In this document: positions 27,101-34,871 of the stretch, piece by piece
How the letters are laid out: the number at the start of each line of letters is the position of its first letter
How positions within the stretch are numbered: the first letter of the stretch is position 1
Source: Candidatus Cloacimonadota bacterium
GTDB lineage: Bacteria; Cloacimonadota; Cloacimonadia; Cloacimonadales; Cloacimonadaceae
Length of the DNA stretch: 36,357 nucleotides
Assembly (NCBI GenBank): GCA_020532545.1
Contig: JAJBAW010000025.1
Location: 1-36,357, forward strand
Direction: 5' to 3'
Notes under the pieces: model-generated
Seen by the model: only the letters and a program-made list of their open reading frames with translations
What the model was told of the DNA's origin: nothing
Databases searched by the model: none
Program-made: the position numbers and the translations under genes

Positions 27101-27140
27101 TTACACGGATTGTACGGATGAGACGGATTTACACGGATTT
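27101..27140. repeat. Four 10-base tandem units, ACACGGATTT type
   Basis: TTACACGGAT, TGTACGGATG, AGACGGATTT and ACACGGATTT follow one another, a degenerate 10-base tandem array. No coding frame uses it. Between 26960 and 27100 nothing else was seen. Confidence 0.6.
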
Positions 27141-27297
27141 CTATCTGGTACAGGCAGTTTTGGGAAAAATATGAATTGCAATGTAGCTTGTTTGCAAAGT
27201 GGGTGATGGTTTCGGATATTTCCAAAAACCTTCTAAACTCTCTAAACTTTATAAACCAGATCCTGGCGGAACAGGAGTCCACCCCTACGACAAAACC

Positions 27298-27360
27298 CCC
27301 GCACCCAGAACTCCCGCACTCCAGAACCCCCGCACTCCAGAACCCCCACATCCCAATTCT
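27298..27360. repeat. 16-base tandem repeat, CCCGCACTCCAGAACC
   Basis: Units begin at 27298 (15 bases), 27313, 27329 (both exact) and 27345 (diverged, CCCACATCCCAATTCT). The last unit merges into the ATTCTCC repeat. The long minus-strand frame across this stretch is just the repeat being translated. Confidence 0.75.
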
Positions 27361-27414
27361 CCATTCTCCATTGTCCATTCTCAATTCTCCATTCTCAATT
27401 CTCCATTCTCCATT
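27355..27414. repeat. Second copy of the ATTCTCCATTCTC repeat
   Basis: Alternating CAATTCTCC and ATTCTCCATT units over 60 bases, ending 72 bases before ackA. Same sequence type as 141-195 at the end of sbcC, so it is a dispersed family in this genome. Confidence 0.75.
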
Positions 27415-27486
27415 GACTACGATTTCATTTGACACATATCCCCATCTGATATTCTGTGCGACAAAGCAAGATAGTATGAGGAATAG

Positions 27487-28689
27487 ATGAAGATTTTAGT
27501 ATTGAACTGTGGAAGTTCTTCCATCAAATACCAATTGATCAGTATGCAGACAAATAATGTGATGGCCGAAGGCATTGTCGAGAAAATCGGCGAAGACACG
27601 GCTCTTTTTACCTATAAAAGTGAGAAATACACGAATAAAAAGCAGAAAATGGTGATCGAAAACCATGAACAGGGCTTACAATTGATTCTGGAAGCTCTGA
27701 AGGATAGTGTCAATGGCGTCTTGTGCGATTTGTGCAGTATCGATGCGGTGGGACACCGTCTGGTGCATGCCGGAGAGCATTATTCGGATGCGGTAATCGT
27801 GACAGACCATGTGGTGGATGTGATGCGTGAGTGCATCTCGCTGGCGCCTCTGCACAATCCGGCCAATCTGAAGGGTATAGAGGCTGTGAGCGCTGCGATG
27901 CCGAACTGTCCGCAATGTGGCGTATTTGATACCGCTTTCCATCAGAGCATGCCGGCTGAGGCCTATTTGTATCCTCTGCCTCTGGATTATTATCATTTGC
28001 ACAAGATCCGCCGCTACGGATTCCACGGCACCAGCCACAAATATGTGAGCATGAAAGCCGCAGAATTCCTGGGTCGCGAGCTGGAAGACATGAAGATCAT
28101 CTCTTGCCATCTGGGCAATGGCGCTTCCATCACCGCTATCAAAGGTGGCAAATCCATCGATACCTCCATGGGGCTCACTCCTCTGGAAGGGCTGATGATG
28201 GGCACCCGCTCTGGAGACATCGATCCTGCCATACCCATTCACATGCAACAGACTCTGGGGCTGAACGTGGATGAGGTAAACAGCATTTTGAACAAGAAAA
28301 GCGGGATGCTGGGGCTTTCGCAGATTTCCAACGATATGCGCGAGATCGAGGATGAGATCCTGATCAACAAGAACCCCAAAGCCATCCAGGCTCACGATGT
28401 GTATTGCTATCGCATCAAAAAGTATATCGGCTCCTATTTTGCGGCCTTAAATGGCACAGACCTGCTCATCTTTACCGGTGGTGTGGGCGAAAGAATGCCG
28501 ATCCTGCGGGAGCAGGTTTGCCGGGATCTTGAGGCCTTGGGCATCTTGCTGGATGAAACAGAAAATGCCAGATTCACCGATGATATCCAGGTTTTGAGCA
28601 GGCCAGAATCTCGGGTCACCATCCTGAAAATACCCACCAATGAAGAGCTGATGATAGCCCTGGATACACAGAAATTAATCAGCACATGA
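27487..28689 (+). CDS. ackA: Acetate kinase
   Basis: Converts acetyl phosphate + ADP to acetate + ATP, the energy-yielding step of fermentative acetate formation. Seen: N-terminal LNCGSSSIKYQLI (phosphate loop of the ASKHA fold), GHRLVHAGEHY, FDTAFHQSMP, YGFHGTSHKYV, LGNGASI, TPLEGLMMGTRSGDIDP and FTGGVGER, all family signatures. Length 400 is standard. GAGGAATAG precedes the ATG. No pta gene is next to it; instead a hybrid histidine kinase follows after 41 bases on the same strand, so the two probably share a transcript. Acetyl phosphate, its substrate, can phosphorylate receiver domains, which gives that pairing some interest. Confidence 0.98.
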   Translation: MKILVLNCGSSSIKYQLISMQTNNVMAEGIVEKIGEDTALFTYKSEKYTNKKQKMVIENHEQGLQLILEALKDSVNGVLCDLCSIDAVGHRLVHAGEHYSDAVIVTDHVVDVMRECISLAPLHNPANLKGIEAVSAAMPNCPQCGVFDTAFHQSMPAEAYLYPLPLDYYHLHKIRRYGFHGTSHKYVSMKAAEFLGRELEDMKIISCHLGNGASITAIKGGKSIDTSMGLTPLEGLMMGTRSGDIDPAIPIHMQQTLGLNVDEVNSILNKKSGMLGLSQISNDMREIEDEILINKNPKAIQAHDVYCYRIKKYIGSYFAALNGTDLLIFTGGVGERMPILREQVCRDLEALGILLDETENARFTDDIQVLSRPESRVTILKIPTNEELMIALDTQKLIST

Positions 28690-28730
28690 AGCGCCACCTG
28701 TAAGTAATCTCGGACAGAAGAGAGAGGATC

Positions 28731-31640
28731 ATGAAACATTTCAACCAGAACTTTTACCGCACGCTCTTTGACCAATCGCCGGTATCCCTATGGGTAGAAG
28801 ATTTCTCAAAAATTTATGCTTACATGATTAAGCTGAAAGAAGATGGCGTGATTGACATTCAGGCCTATTTCCAAACCTATCCTGATAAGTTCGATGAATG
28901 CATCAGCCTCCTCAAAGTGCTGGATGTGAATCAGGCCACTCTGGAGATCTTTGGCGCCAAAAGCAAAGAAGAATTGGTGGCATCCACGCATCGCATCTTC
29001 ACCGATGAAGCCAAGCCCGCTCTCTTACAATCTCTGGTAGCCACGGCATCCGGCCGCAAACATTTTGAAGGACAGGGTATCAATTACGATCTGCAAGGCA
29101 ATCCCTTGCATTTCCACATTTCCTGGAACATTCCGGGTGATGATCTTGAGGCTTATGAGCGCGTGATCGTGGCCATGCAAGACACTACCAACCTGGAGCG
29201 CGTGCGCAAAGAGTTGGAAGAACGCGAGGCACTATTTCGCGGCATCTTTGAGCAAGCTTCCGAGGGCATGATGCTGCTGGATATCAAGGGCAAGGTGCTT
29301 TTGGTAAATGGCGCCATGGAAAGACTTTCCGGCCAAAAAGCCCAGGACACGGTGGGCAGAAATCTCTGGGATGTGTTCAAGACTTTCTTCGACAAAATGG
29401 ATATCAAACAAGAAGGCTATCTGGATACAAAGAAATGGCAGGAATTCTTTGAAAATCCTCCTGATACGGCTGATTCTATGGAATACAGCTTTTTTGATAA
29501 CCGTCATAAATTGCGGGCCTACAAACAAACCATGGTTCCCATCAAAAACAAGAATCAAGACCTCTATGCCGTTCTGCTTACAGATCTTACTGCCATGCGC
29601 CGCAGCCAGGTAATCACTTCCATCCTGCACAAGGTCTCGCACGCAGTGAATATCGAATGTTCTCTGGACGAGCTTTTCAATACCATTCATCAAGCGCTGG
29701 GGCAATTGATCGATGTCACAAACTTCTTTATCGCGCTATATGACAGCCACAGCAACCTCATTACCTTCCCCTATCTGGTGGATGAAATGAGTGAAAACAA
29801 CTGCTCGATCGAAGCAAATGACAATACCTCTCTTACTGCCCAGATTATCTCTGAGGGACGCACACTGCTGCTGGACCATCGGGCTATCCAAAAGCGTACT
29901 ACAGACCGTGGTTTTATGGGAGTGATGTGCAAAAACTTCCTGGGCATCCCGCTGATGCTTTCGGGCAAAGTGATAGGTGCGATGGTGCTGCAATCCTACA
30001 AAAGCGGGAATCTCTATGACGAAGAGGACAAGCTGCTGCTGGAATCCATTACGGAGCAAATAGCTTACGCTCTGCACAAAAAACAGGCCGATGACAATAT
30101 CCACGTGCTGGTTCAGGCCATGGAACAGGCCGGCGAAGGAATCGTGATCTTCAGCCCCGAAGGCAATATCCAGTATGTGAATACCATCTTTGAACGCATG
30201 ACTTCCTATCGCCGCATCGATCTGCTGGACAAACCCTTTGAGTATCTACCTTTTGATGTGGGCAGCCGCAAAGAAATGCAACGCTCCTGGATGAGAGTGC
30301 GCTCTTCTCAGCCCTGGCGTGGCAAGCTGGATTTGATCCGCAAAGACGGTCCCAAAATCACTCTGGATATGGTGGTTAAGCCAGTTTTGGACAATAACGG
30401 CAAGCTCTCCAGCATCATCGCCAGTTGTAAGGACGTCACCTATGAAATAATGCGGGAAGAACAGCAAAAACGCACCCAGCGCCTGGAGGCCATCGGACGC
30501 CTCACCGGTGGGATTGCGCATGATTTTAACAACATCCTGTCCGCCATCATCGGCTACACCGAGCTGGCCGGAGACGATCTGGATCCCGATAGCGATCCCG
30601 CTTTGAACCTGGTGGAAGTGCTCAAAAGTGCTGGCCGGGCCAAGGATATGATCTCCCAATTGCTTTCCTTCTCGCGTCAGGAAGAATCCAAGACCGAGGT
30701 GATCGAATTGGTGGATCATGTGAAGGAATCCATCCGCTTTCTGCGTAGCTATCTGCCACGTTCGATCAAGATTGCGGAGAATTATAGCGCCGAACGCGGT
30801 ACCGTGATTGCCGTGCCGGGACAGATTCATCAGATCATCATCAATCTGGGTACAAACGCCATGCACGCTCTGCAAAAAGACGGAGCCCGGCTGGAAATTT
30901 CGGTACAAAATGTGAGTTTCAGTTCGCGCGATATGCAGGCTTTCCCGGAGCTCGAGCAATGCCAATATCTGAAAATATCTGTGGTGGACAATGGCACTGG
31001 CATGGATCCGGCGATTATGGATCATATCTTCGATCCTTATTACACCACCAAAAACGCCAATGAAGGCACGGGCCTGGGGCTTTCGATCGTGCATAGCATC
31101 GTGCAAGCCCACAAAGGCGCGATCCGGGTGGAAAGCACTGTGGGTAAAGGGACTGGCTTCCAAATCTATCTGCCGGCCTATACTCCCGATGTTTGGCATC
31201 AGACCGCTTCTGCCTCCGACGAACAGGAGGACATAGATGGCAACGAAACCATCATGTTTGTGGATGATGAACCGGCTTTGGTGAATGTTTTCCGGCAGGG
31301 CCTCATGCGTTTGGGCTACAAGGTTGAGGGGTTTACAGATCCCCGCAAGGCTCTTGATCATTTTTTGAAGAACGCCGACAAGATCGATATCGTGGTGACA
31401 GACACCACCATGCCCTATATGAACGGAGTGGAGCTGGCCCAAAAGATGCTGGCCATCAGAGCTAATCTTCCCGTAGTGATCTGCACCGGTTTTACCACCC
31501 TGATTTCGGTGGATGACGCGCGTGAAAGAGGAATCCGGGACTTTGTGATGAAGCCTTTCAAAATCAGGGATATAGCCACCCATATCCGGAAAATTCTGGA
31601 TGAAGAGGAATGCAATGAGACTGGATCAATTACTCAATAA
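28731..31640 (+). CDS. Soluble PAS-GAF hybrid histidine kinase with receiver domain
   Basis: Sensor kinase of 969 residues without membrane segments. Seen, in order: a PAS-like region (about 10-150), a PAS domain (167-290, EALFRGIFEQASEGMMLLD), a GAF domain (310-445), a PAS domain (458-575, MEQAGEGIVIFSPEGNIQYV), the dimerisation/phosphoacceptor helix with IAHDFNNILSAIIGYTEL (histidine near 597), ATPase N, G1, F and G2 boxes (GTNAMHAL, VVDNGTGMD, IFDPYYTTK, GTGLGLSIV), and a receiver from 840 (VDDEP, phosphoacceptor aspartate in DIVVTDTTMP near 889, lysine in VMKPF). Ends 26 bases into the S4 gene. No separate output domain, so signal must leave by phosphotransfer or receiver contacts. The signal is unknown; cytosolic redox or a small ligand is possible. 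Confidence 0.95.
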   Translation: MKHFNQNFYRTLFDQSPVSLWVEDFSKIYAYMIKLKEDGVIDIQAYFQTYPDKFDECISLLKVLDVNQATLEIFGAKSKEELVASTHRIFTDEAKPALLQSLVATASGRKHFEGQGINYDLQGNPLHFHISWNIPGDDLEAYERVIVAMQDTTNLERVRKELEEREALFRGIFEQASEGMMLLDIKGKVLLVNGAMERLSGQKAQDTVGRNLWDVFKTFFDKMDIKQEGYLDTKKWQEFFENPPDTADSMEYSFFDNRHKLRAYKQTMVPIKNKNQDLYAVLLTDLTAMRRSQVITSILHKVSHAVNIECSLDELFNTIHQALGQLIDVTNFFIALYDSHSNLITFPYLVDEMSENNCSIEANDNTSLTAQIISEGRTLLLDHRAIQKRTTDRGFMGVMCKNFLGIPLMLSGKVIGAMVLQSYKSGNLYDEEDKLLLESITEQIAYALHKKQADDNIHVLVQAMEQAGEGIVIFSPEGNIQYVNTIFERMTSYRRIDLLDKPFEYLPFDVGSRKEMQRSWMRVRSSQPWRGKLDLIRKDGPKITLDMVVKPVLDNNGKLSSIIASCKDVTYEIMREEQQKRTQRLEAIGRLTGGIAHDFNNILSAIIGYTELAGDDLDPDSDPALNLVEVLKSAGRAKDMISQLLSFSRQEESKTEVIELVDHVKESIRFLRSYLPRSIKIAENYSAERGTVIAVPGQIHQIIINLGTNAMHALQKDGARLEISVQNVSFSSRDMQAFPELEQCQYLKISVVDNGTGMDPAIMDHIFDPYYTTKNANEGTGLGLSIVHSIVQAHKGAIRVESTVGKGTGFQIYLPAYTPDVWHQTASASDEQEDIDGNETIMFVDDEPALVNVFRQGLMRLGYKVEGFTDPRKALDHFLKNADKIDIVVTDTTMPYMNGVELAQKMLAIRANLPVVICTGFTTLISVDDARERGIRDFVMKPFKIRDIATHIRKILDEEECNETGSITQ

Positions 31641-31884
31641 ACTCTGTTTTACCAAGACCCGCAGCATAGCGAAAAACGCCTGCGACAAAGGGCTGGTATC
31701 CATAAATGGCAAAACCGCCAAAGCGGCGCAAAATGTGCTGGCGGAGGACATTATCCTCCTGAAACTCTATGGCTATGCGCATGAGATTAAGATAAATAGC
31801 ATCCCTACGGGCAATGTGGCCAAAAAGGATGCCGGCAGCTACTTTGAAATGCTTTCCCGGGAGCCGCTCGACCAAGGGGATTAA
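31615..31884 (+). CDS. S4-domain RNA-binding protein (Hsp15/RlbA-like)
   Basis: Small protein of 89 residues that is essentially one S4 domain: MRLDQLLNKLCFTKTRSIAK at the start, then ACDKGLVSINGKTAKAAQNV, the two-helix plus strand core that contacts structured RNA. Known relatives bind 23S rRNA or stalled 50S subunits. The start at 31615 follows AGAGGA closely and places the gene's beginning inside the end of the kinase gene; an ATG at 31600 is less well placed and adds non-conserved residues. It is the third gene of the ackA run. Confidence 0.88.
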   Translation: MRLDQLLNKLCFTKTRSIAKNACDKGLVSINGKTAKAAQNVLAEDIILLKLYGYAHEIKINSIPTGNVAKKDAGSYFEMLSREPLDQGD

Positions 31885-31894
31885 GATCAAAACT

Positions 31895-32956
31895 GTGGCA
31901 GATAGCCACTTTGGCAAATTGCGGCTGTGGGCAAAGGCCTTCCTCAAACGCGGCCTCTGTCTGGCGCTATTGTGTGCCACATTCAGTCTATTGATGGGGT
32001 ATCAGGTTCTGCATGAATCCCCGTATCATGAACTCTATGGCAAAAAAACCGCCACCGCTTCCGATATCGCCCTCAGCAAAGCACTGGCGCATAAAATCGC
32101 CGATCTGCAGATCACTCTGGGTGTTTATCCCAAAACAAAAGTCAAAATCTACATCGTGCATGGCGAGCGCGAATATCACAAGCTCAGCCTGGGCAAGGCC
32201 GAAATCGTGGAATTCAGCGATGCTTTTTATAGCGGTGAAGATCGGGCAATCTACATCCGCAGCCAGGATCAGATTCAGGAGAACTATCTCAAGATACTGC
32301 TGCATGAATATATCCATTGGTACCTGGAAGAGCTTTTTGTCTCTGCACCCCTGTGGTTTCATGAAGGCATGGCCACCTATTTCAGCGGGCAGATGGGTTA
32401 TGATCGCTATCTGCTGTATCTGCGGGAAAGCCTGGTCAATCCCAAAAGCGATCTCTTTCGCGTGGGCTATTTCTATCCTGAAAACAGGGCAGACTGGCCT
32501 AGATTCTATCTGAGCTCTGCCATGGCGGTGCGTTATATGCAGGAGAAACATCTGGATCAGTGGGGTAGATTTTGGGACATCGTGGCCGCATATCACCATC
32601 AGGGGCAGAAAGTCCGCTTCAGTGAAGCCTTTGTGACGGGCTATTATACCAGCCTTTGGGATTTTCATCAGACTTTTGAACGCTACAGCAAGCGCCAGGG
32701 CTATCTCTATCTGATCGTGGCTTTGAACTCCCTGATCTTTGCCTTTTTGGCTGTGCTGATGCCCTTTGCGGTGGCAAAACGGCGGCGGCGTTTGCGCAGA
32801 ATGCCTGATCTGCCGGAGGTGCCTGATCTCCCTGATCAGTCTGATGCGTCTGATGTACCTTATGTATCCGCTCTGTCCAATGTGCCTGAGTTCACCAGTT
32901 CATCTGCTACACAGGAGCCTGACAGTAAGGGTGAGGAGCCGACTGATACAATTTAG
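31895..32956 (+). CDS. Membrane-anchored gluzincin-type metallopeptidase (Peptidase_MA-like)
   Basis: About 353 residues from the GTG at 31895; an in-frame ATG at 31814 would overlap the S4 gene by 71 bases and is the alternative. Seen: an N-terminal hydrophobic segment (GLCLALLCATFSLLMGYQVL), the zinc motif HEYIH (H137, E138, H141) followed by WFHEGMATYF with E157 as the likely third ligand, and a second membrane segment near 270-295 (LYLIVALNSLIFAFLAVLMP) ending in a run of arginines. This predicts an extracytoplasmic catalytic domain between two anchors with a cytoplasmic tail. The tail is an unusual P/D/S-rich stretch with PDLPEVPDLPDQSDASDVP-like repetition. The stop codon lies in the first unit of the 19-base tandem array. 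Substrate unknown. Confidence 0.8.
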   Translation: MADSHFGKLRLWAKAFLKRGLCLALLCATFSLLMGYQVLHESPYHELYGKKTATASDIALSKALAHKIADLQITLGVYPKTKVKIYIVHGEREYHKLSLGKAEIVEFSDAFYSGEDRAIYIRSQDQIQENYLKILLHEYIHWYLEELFVSAPLWFHEGMATYFSGQMGYDRYLLYLRESLVNPKSDLFRVGYFYPENRADWPRFYLSSAMAVRYMQEKHLDQWGRFWDIVAAYHHQGQKVRFSEAFVTGYYTSLWDFHQTFERYSKRQGYLYLIVALNSLIFAFLAVLMPFAVAKRRRRLRRMPDLPEVPDLPDQSDASDVPYVSALSNVPEFTSSSATQEPDSKGEEPTDTI

Positions 32957-33103
32957 CCAGCATCTCTCAATTTGGCCAGCATCTCTCAGTTTGGCCAGCA
33001 TCTCTCAGTTTAGCCAGCATCTCTCAGTTTAGCCAGCATCTCTCAGTTTAGCCAGCATCTCTCAGTTTAGCCAGCGTCTCTCAGTTTAGCCAGTGTCTCT
33101 CAA
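32952..33103. repeat. Eight tandem copies of a 19-base unit, TTTAGCCAGCATCTCTCAG
   Basis: Units start at 32952, 32971, 32990, 33009, 33028, 33047, 33066 and 33085. Units 4-6 are identical; the outer ones carry one or two substitutions (TTTGG, CAGCG, CAGTG, final CAA). No spacers, so not a CRISPR. The first unit supplies the TAG stop of the metallopeptidase gene. The 19-base period is not a multiple of three, so it is not a protein repeat. Confidence 0.92.
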
Positions 33104-33128
33104 TAGCTGCCGGGAAGCTTGCTGGATT

Positions 33129-33170
33129 GCAGACGTCTCGTCTGCAGAGCACGGAACGTGCTCATTTTTT
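33129..33170 (+). terminator. Double hairpin ending in a T run (terminator)
   Basis: A first stem GCAGACG (33129-33135) / CGTCTGC (33139-33145) is followed at once by GAGCACG (33147-33153), loop GAA, CGTGCTC (33157-33163), A and six T. It fits a rho-independent terminator for the ackA-kinase-S4-peptidase run, placed after the tandem repeats. Confidence 0.8.
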
Positions 33171-33302
33171 AAGCCAATTCCCTTCTAACAAACTCTGCTC
33201 CCCCTTTTTTCAAAGCCTACTGGTCTATTACAAGACCCCCGGCCTTGCTCTACACGAGACGCAAGCGAATCCAGCAGTCGGCTAAAGCAGGCGCCACGGT
33301 TT

Positions 33303-33344
33303 CGATAAAACCTTAAAACGCTAAAACGTCAAAACCCTAAAACC
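33303..33344. repeat. Short degenerate tandem repeat, CTAAAAC type
   Basis: CGATAAAAC, CTTAAAACG, CTAAAACGT, CAAAACC and CTAAAACC follow one another with a period of 8-9 bases, about 85 bases before tldD. A TTGACA at 33354-33359 just after it could be a -35 box, but no -10 at standard spacing was found. Apart from this repeat, no gene or structure was found between 33171 and 33428. Confidence 0.5.
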
Positions 33345-33428
33345 TTTTTCCGCTTGACAGATATCTACTTTGTCCAGAGGCTGTCAACACATACTATTTA
33401 GACAAATCCTGAATAAAGGAGAAGATAT

Positions 33429-34871
33429 ATGAAGTATCTCGATCTCGCCATGAATGCGGCATCCAGTCTCGGCGCCGAATATGCCGACATCCGCATTCAA
33501 AAGACCACCGACCAGGTGATCTACCTGCGCAATCTCAGCCTGAAAAGTGCGAATACCAGTGTCCTGAATGGTTACGGTATTCGTGTCTTCTTTGGCGGAG
33601 CCTGGGGTTTTGCGCACAATAACGTATTTAGTGATGAGGCAGTGCTGGCCACTGTGAAGAAAGCCTTTGACATCGCCAAGCTCTCTGCCTCTGTAAACAA
33701 AAAGAAAAAGCTTCGTCTGGCTCCGGAACGCAGCTATATCGCAACTTGCAAGACTCCTGTGCAGATCGATCCCTTCGATGTGCCGCTTTCCGAAAAAGTG
33801 GATCTGATGATGGAAGTGAACCGCAGCATGCTGGCCTACGAGGGCATCAAACAAGCGGTTTTCTACCTGATCGCGCACAAGGATGAAAAGCTCTTTGCCA
33901 GCACCTTGGGCACGCGTTTGGATCTCACCAGCCAATTTATCGATCCCATGATCATCGCCACCGCAATTCACGAAGGGGATTCTCAATCCCGCACCTTCGA
34001 TGAAGGCGGACGCGCAGTGGGCTGGGAATGGATCCAAAGCCTGAATTTGATCGAAAAAGCCAAACAAATCGCTCAGGAAGCCCTGATCAAAGTGAAAGCC
34101 GAAAGCCTGGGCCCGGAAACGCGTCGCACCCTGATCCTGGACCCCAATCATCTGGGACTCACCATGCACGAAAGCGTGGGACATCCCACCGAATTGGACC
34201 GCGTCCTGGGTTGGGAAGCGGATTATGCCGGAGTGTCTTTTGCGACCCCGGAAAAGCTGAAGAGCTTCCGCTACGGCAGTGAGATCGTGAATTTCGTGGG
34301 CGATAACACCTTGCCCGAAGGTCTGGCCACACATGGCTTTGACGATGACGGTGTTCCGGGACAAAAATGGCACATCATCAAAGATGGTATCTTAAGCGAA
34401 TACGGCAGCACCAGGGACACAGCCATGGAGATCGATCTGGGCTATTCTCGCGGCTGCAACAGGGCTACCTACTATTACGATCAACCCATCAATCGCATTC
34501 CCAATCTCTATCTGCTGCCCGGTACCAAACCGCTGACCCCTGCAGAACTGATCGCCGATACCGAAGATGGCGTATATATCCAGGGCAGAGGCAGTTTCTC
34601 CATCGATCAGCACCGTGTAAACTTCCAGTTTGGTGGCGACTATTTCTGGGAGATCAAAAACGGCAAGCTGATCCGCCCTCTCAAGAAAATACTCTACAAA
34701 TCCAGTAATCCGGAATTCTGGAATAGCTGCGACGCTATCTGTGATGAACGCTTCTGGCGTCCCTTTGGCGTGGTAAATTGCGGCAAGGGACAGCCTAGCC
34801 AATCTGCCCGCATGACCCACGGTTCCGCTCCGGCAAGATTCAGAAATATCCGCGTGGGAGGTTCCCAATGA
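33429..34871 (+). CDS. tldD: TldD metalloprotease subunit
   Basis: Protein of 480 residues; with TldE it forms the TldD/E protease, known to degrade unfolded peptides and to mature peptide antibiotics or support CcdA turnover in enterobacteria. Seen: the zinc motif HESVGH (H247, E248, H252) in LTMHESVGHPTELDRVLG, the GYGIRVFFGGAWGFA segment near the N-terminus, FVGDNTLPEGLATHGFDDDGVP, and the conserved C-terminal NCGKGQP...ARMTHGSAPARFRNIRVGG. AAAGGAGAAGATAT precedes the ATG. The stop overlaps the TldE start by four bases (ATGA). No RiPP precursor gene is visible beside it. Length is typical. Confidence 0.96.
   Translation: MKYLDLAMNAASSLGAEYADIRIQKTTDQVIYLRNLSLKSANTSVLNGYGIRVFFGGAWGFAHNNVFSDEAVLATVKKAFDIAKLSASVNKKKKLRLAPERSYIATCKTPVQIDPFDVPLSEKVDLMMEVNRSMLAYEGIKQAVFYLIAHKDEKLFASTLGTRLDLTSQFIDPMIIATAIHEGDSQSRTFDEGGRAVGWEWIQSLNLIEKAKQIAQEALIKVKAESLGPETRRTLILDPNHLGLTMHESVGHPTELDRVLGWEADYAGVSFATPEKLKSFRYGSEIVNFVGDNTLPEGLATHGFDDDGVPGQKWHIIKDGILSEYGSTRDTAMEIDLGYSRGCNRATYYYDQPINRIPNLYLLPGTKPLTPAELIADTEDGVYIQGRGSFSIDQHRVNFQFGGDYFWEIKNGKLIRPLKKILYKSSNPEFWNSCDAICDERFWRPFGVVNCGKGQPSQSARMTHGSAPARFRNIRVGGSQ

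Noticed and set aside
27094-27435. 113-codon minus-strand frame reading NGEWRIENGELRMDNGEW
   Set aside because: It is translation of the ATTCTCC and CCCGCACTCC repeats, a familiar false frame.
30246-31583. 445-codon antisense frame opposite the histidine kinase
   Set aside because: The plus strand encodes an intact multi-domain kinase; the antisense frame has no ribosome site or recognisable domain. The same applies to long antisense frames at 9580-10638, 33384-34373 and 34694-35623.
32952-33103. Possible CRISPR array
   Set aside because: Units are contiguous 19-mers with no spacers and no cas genes nearby.
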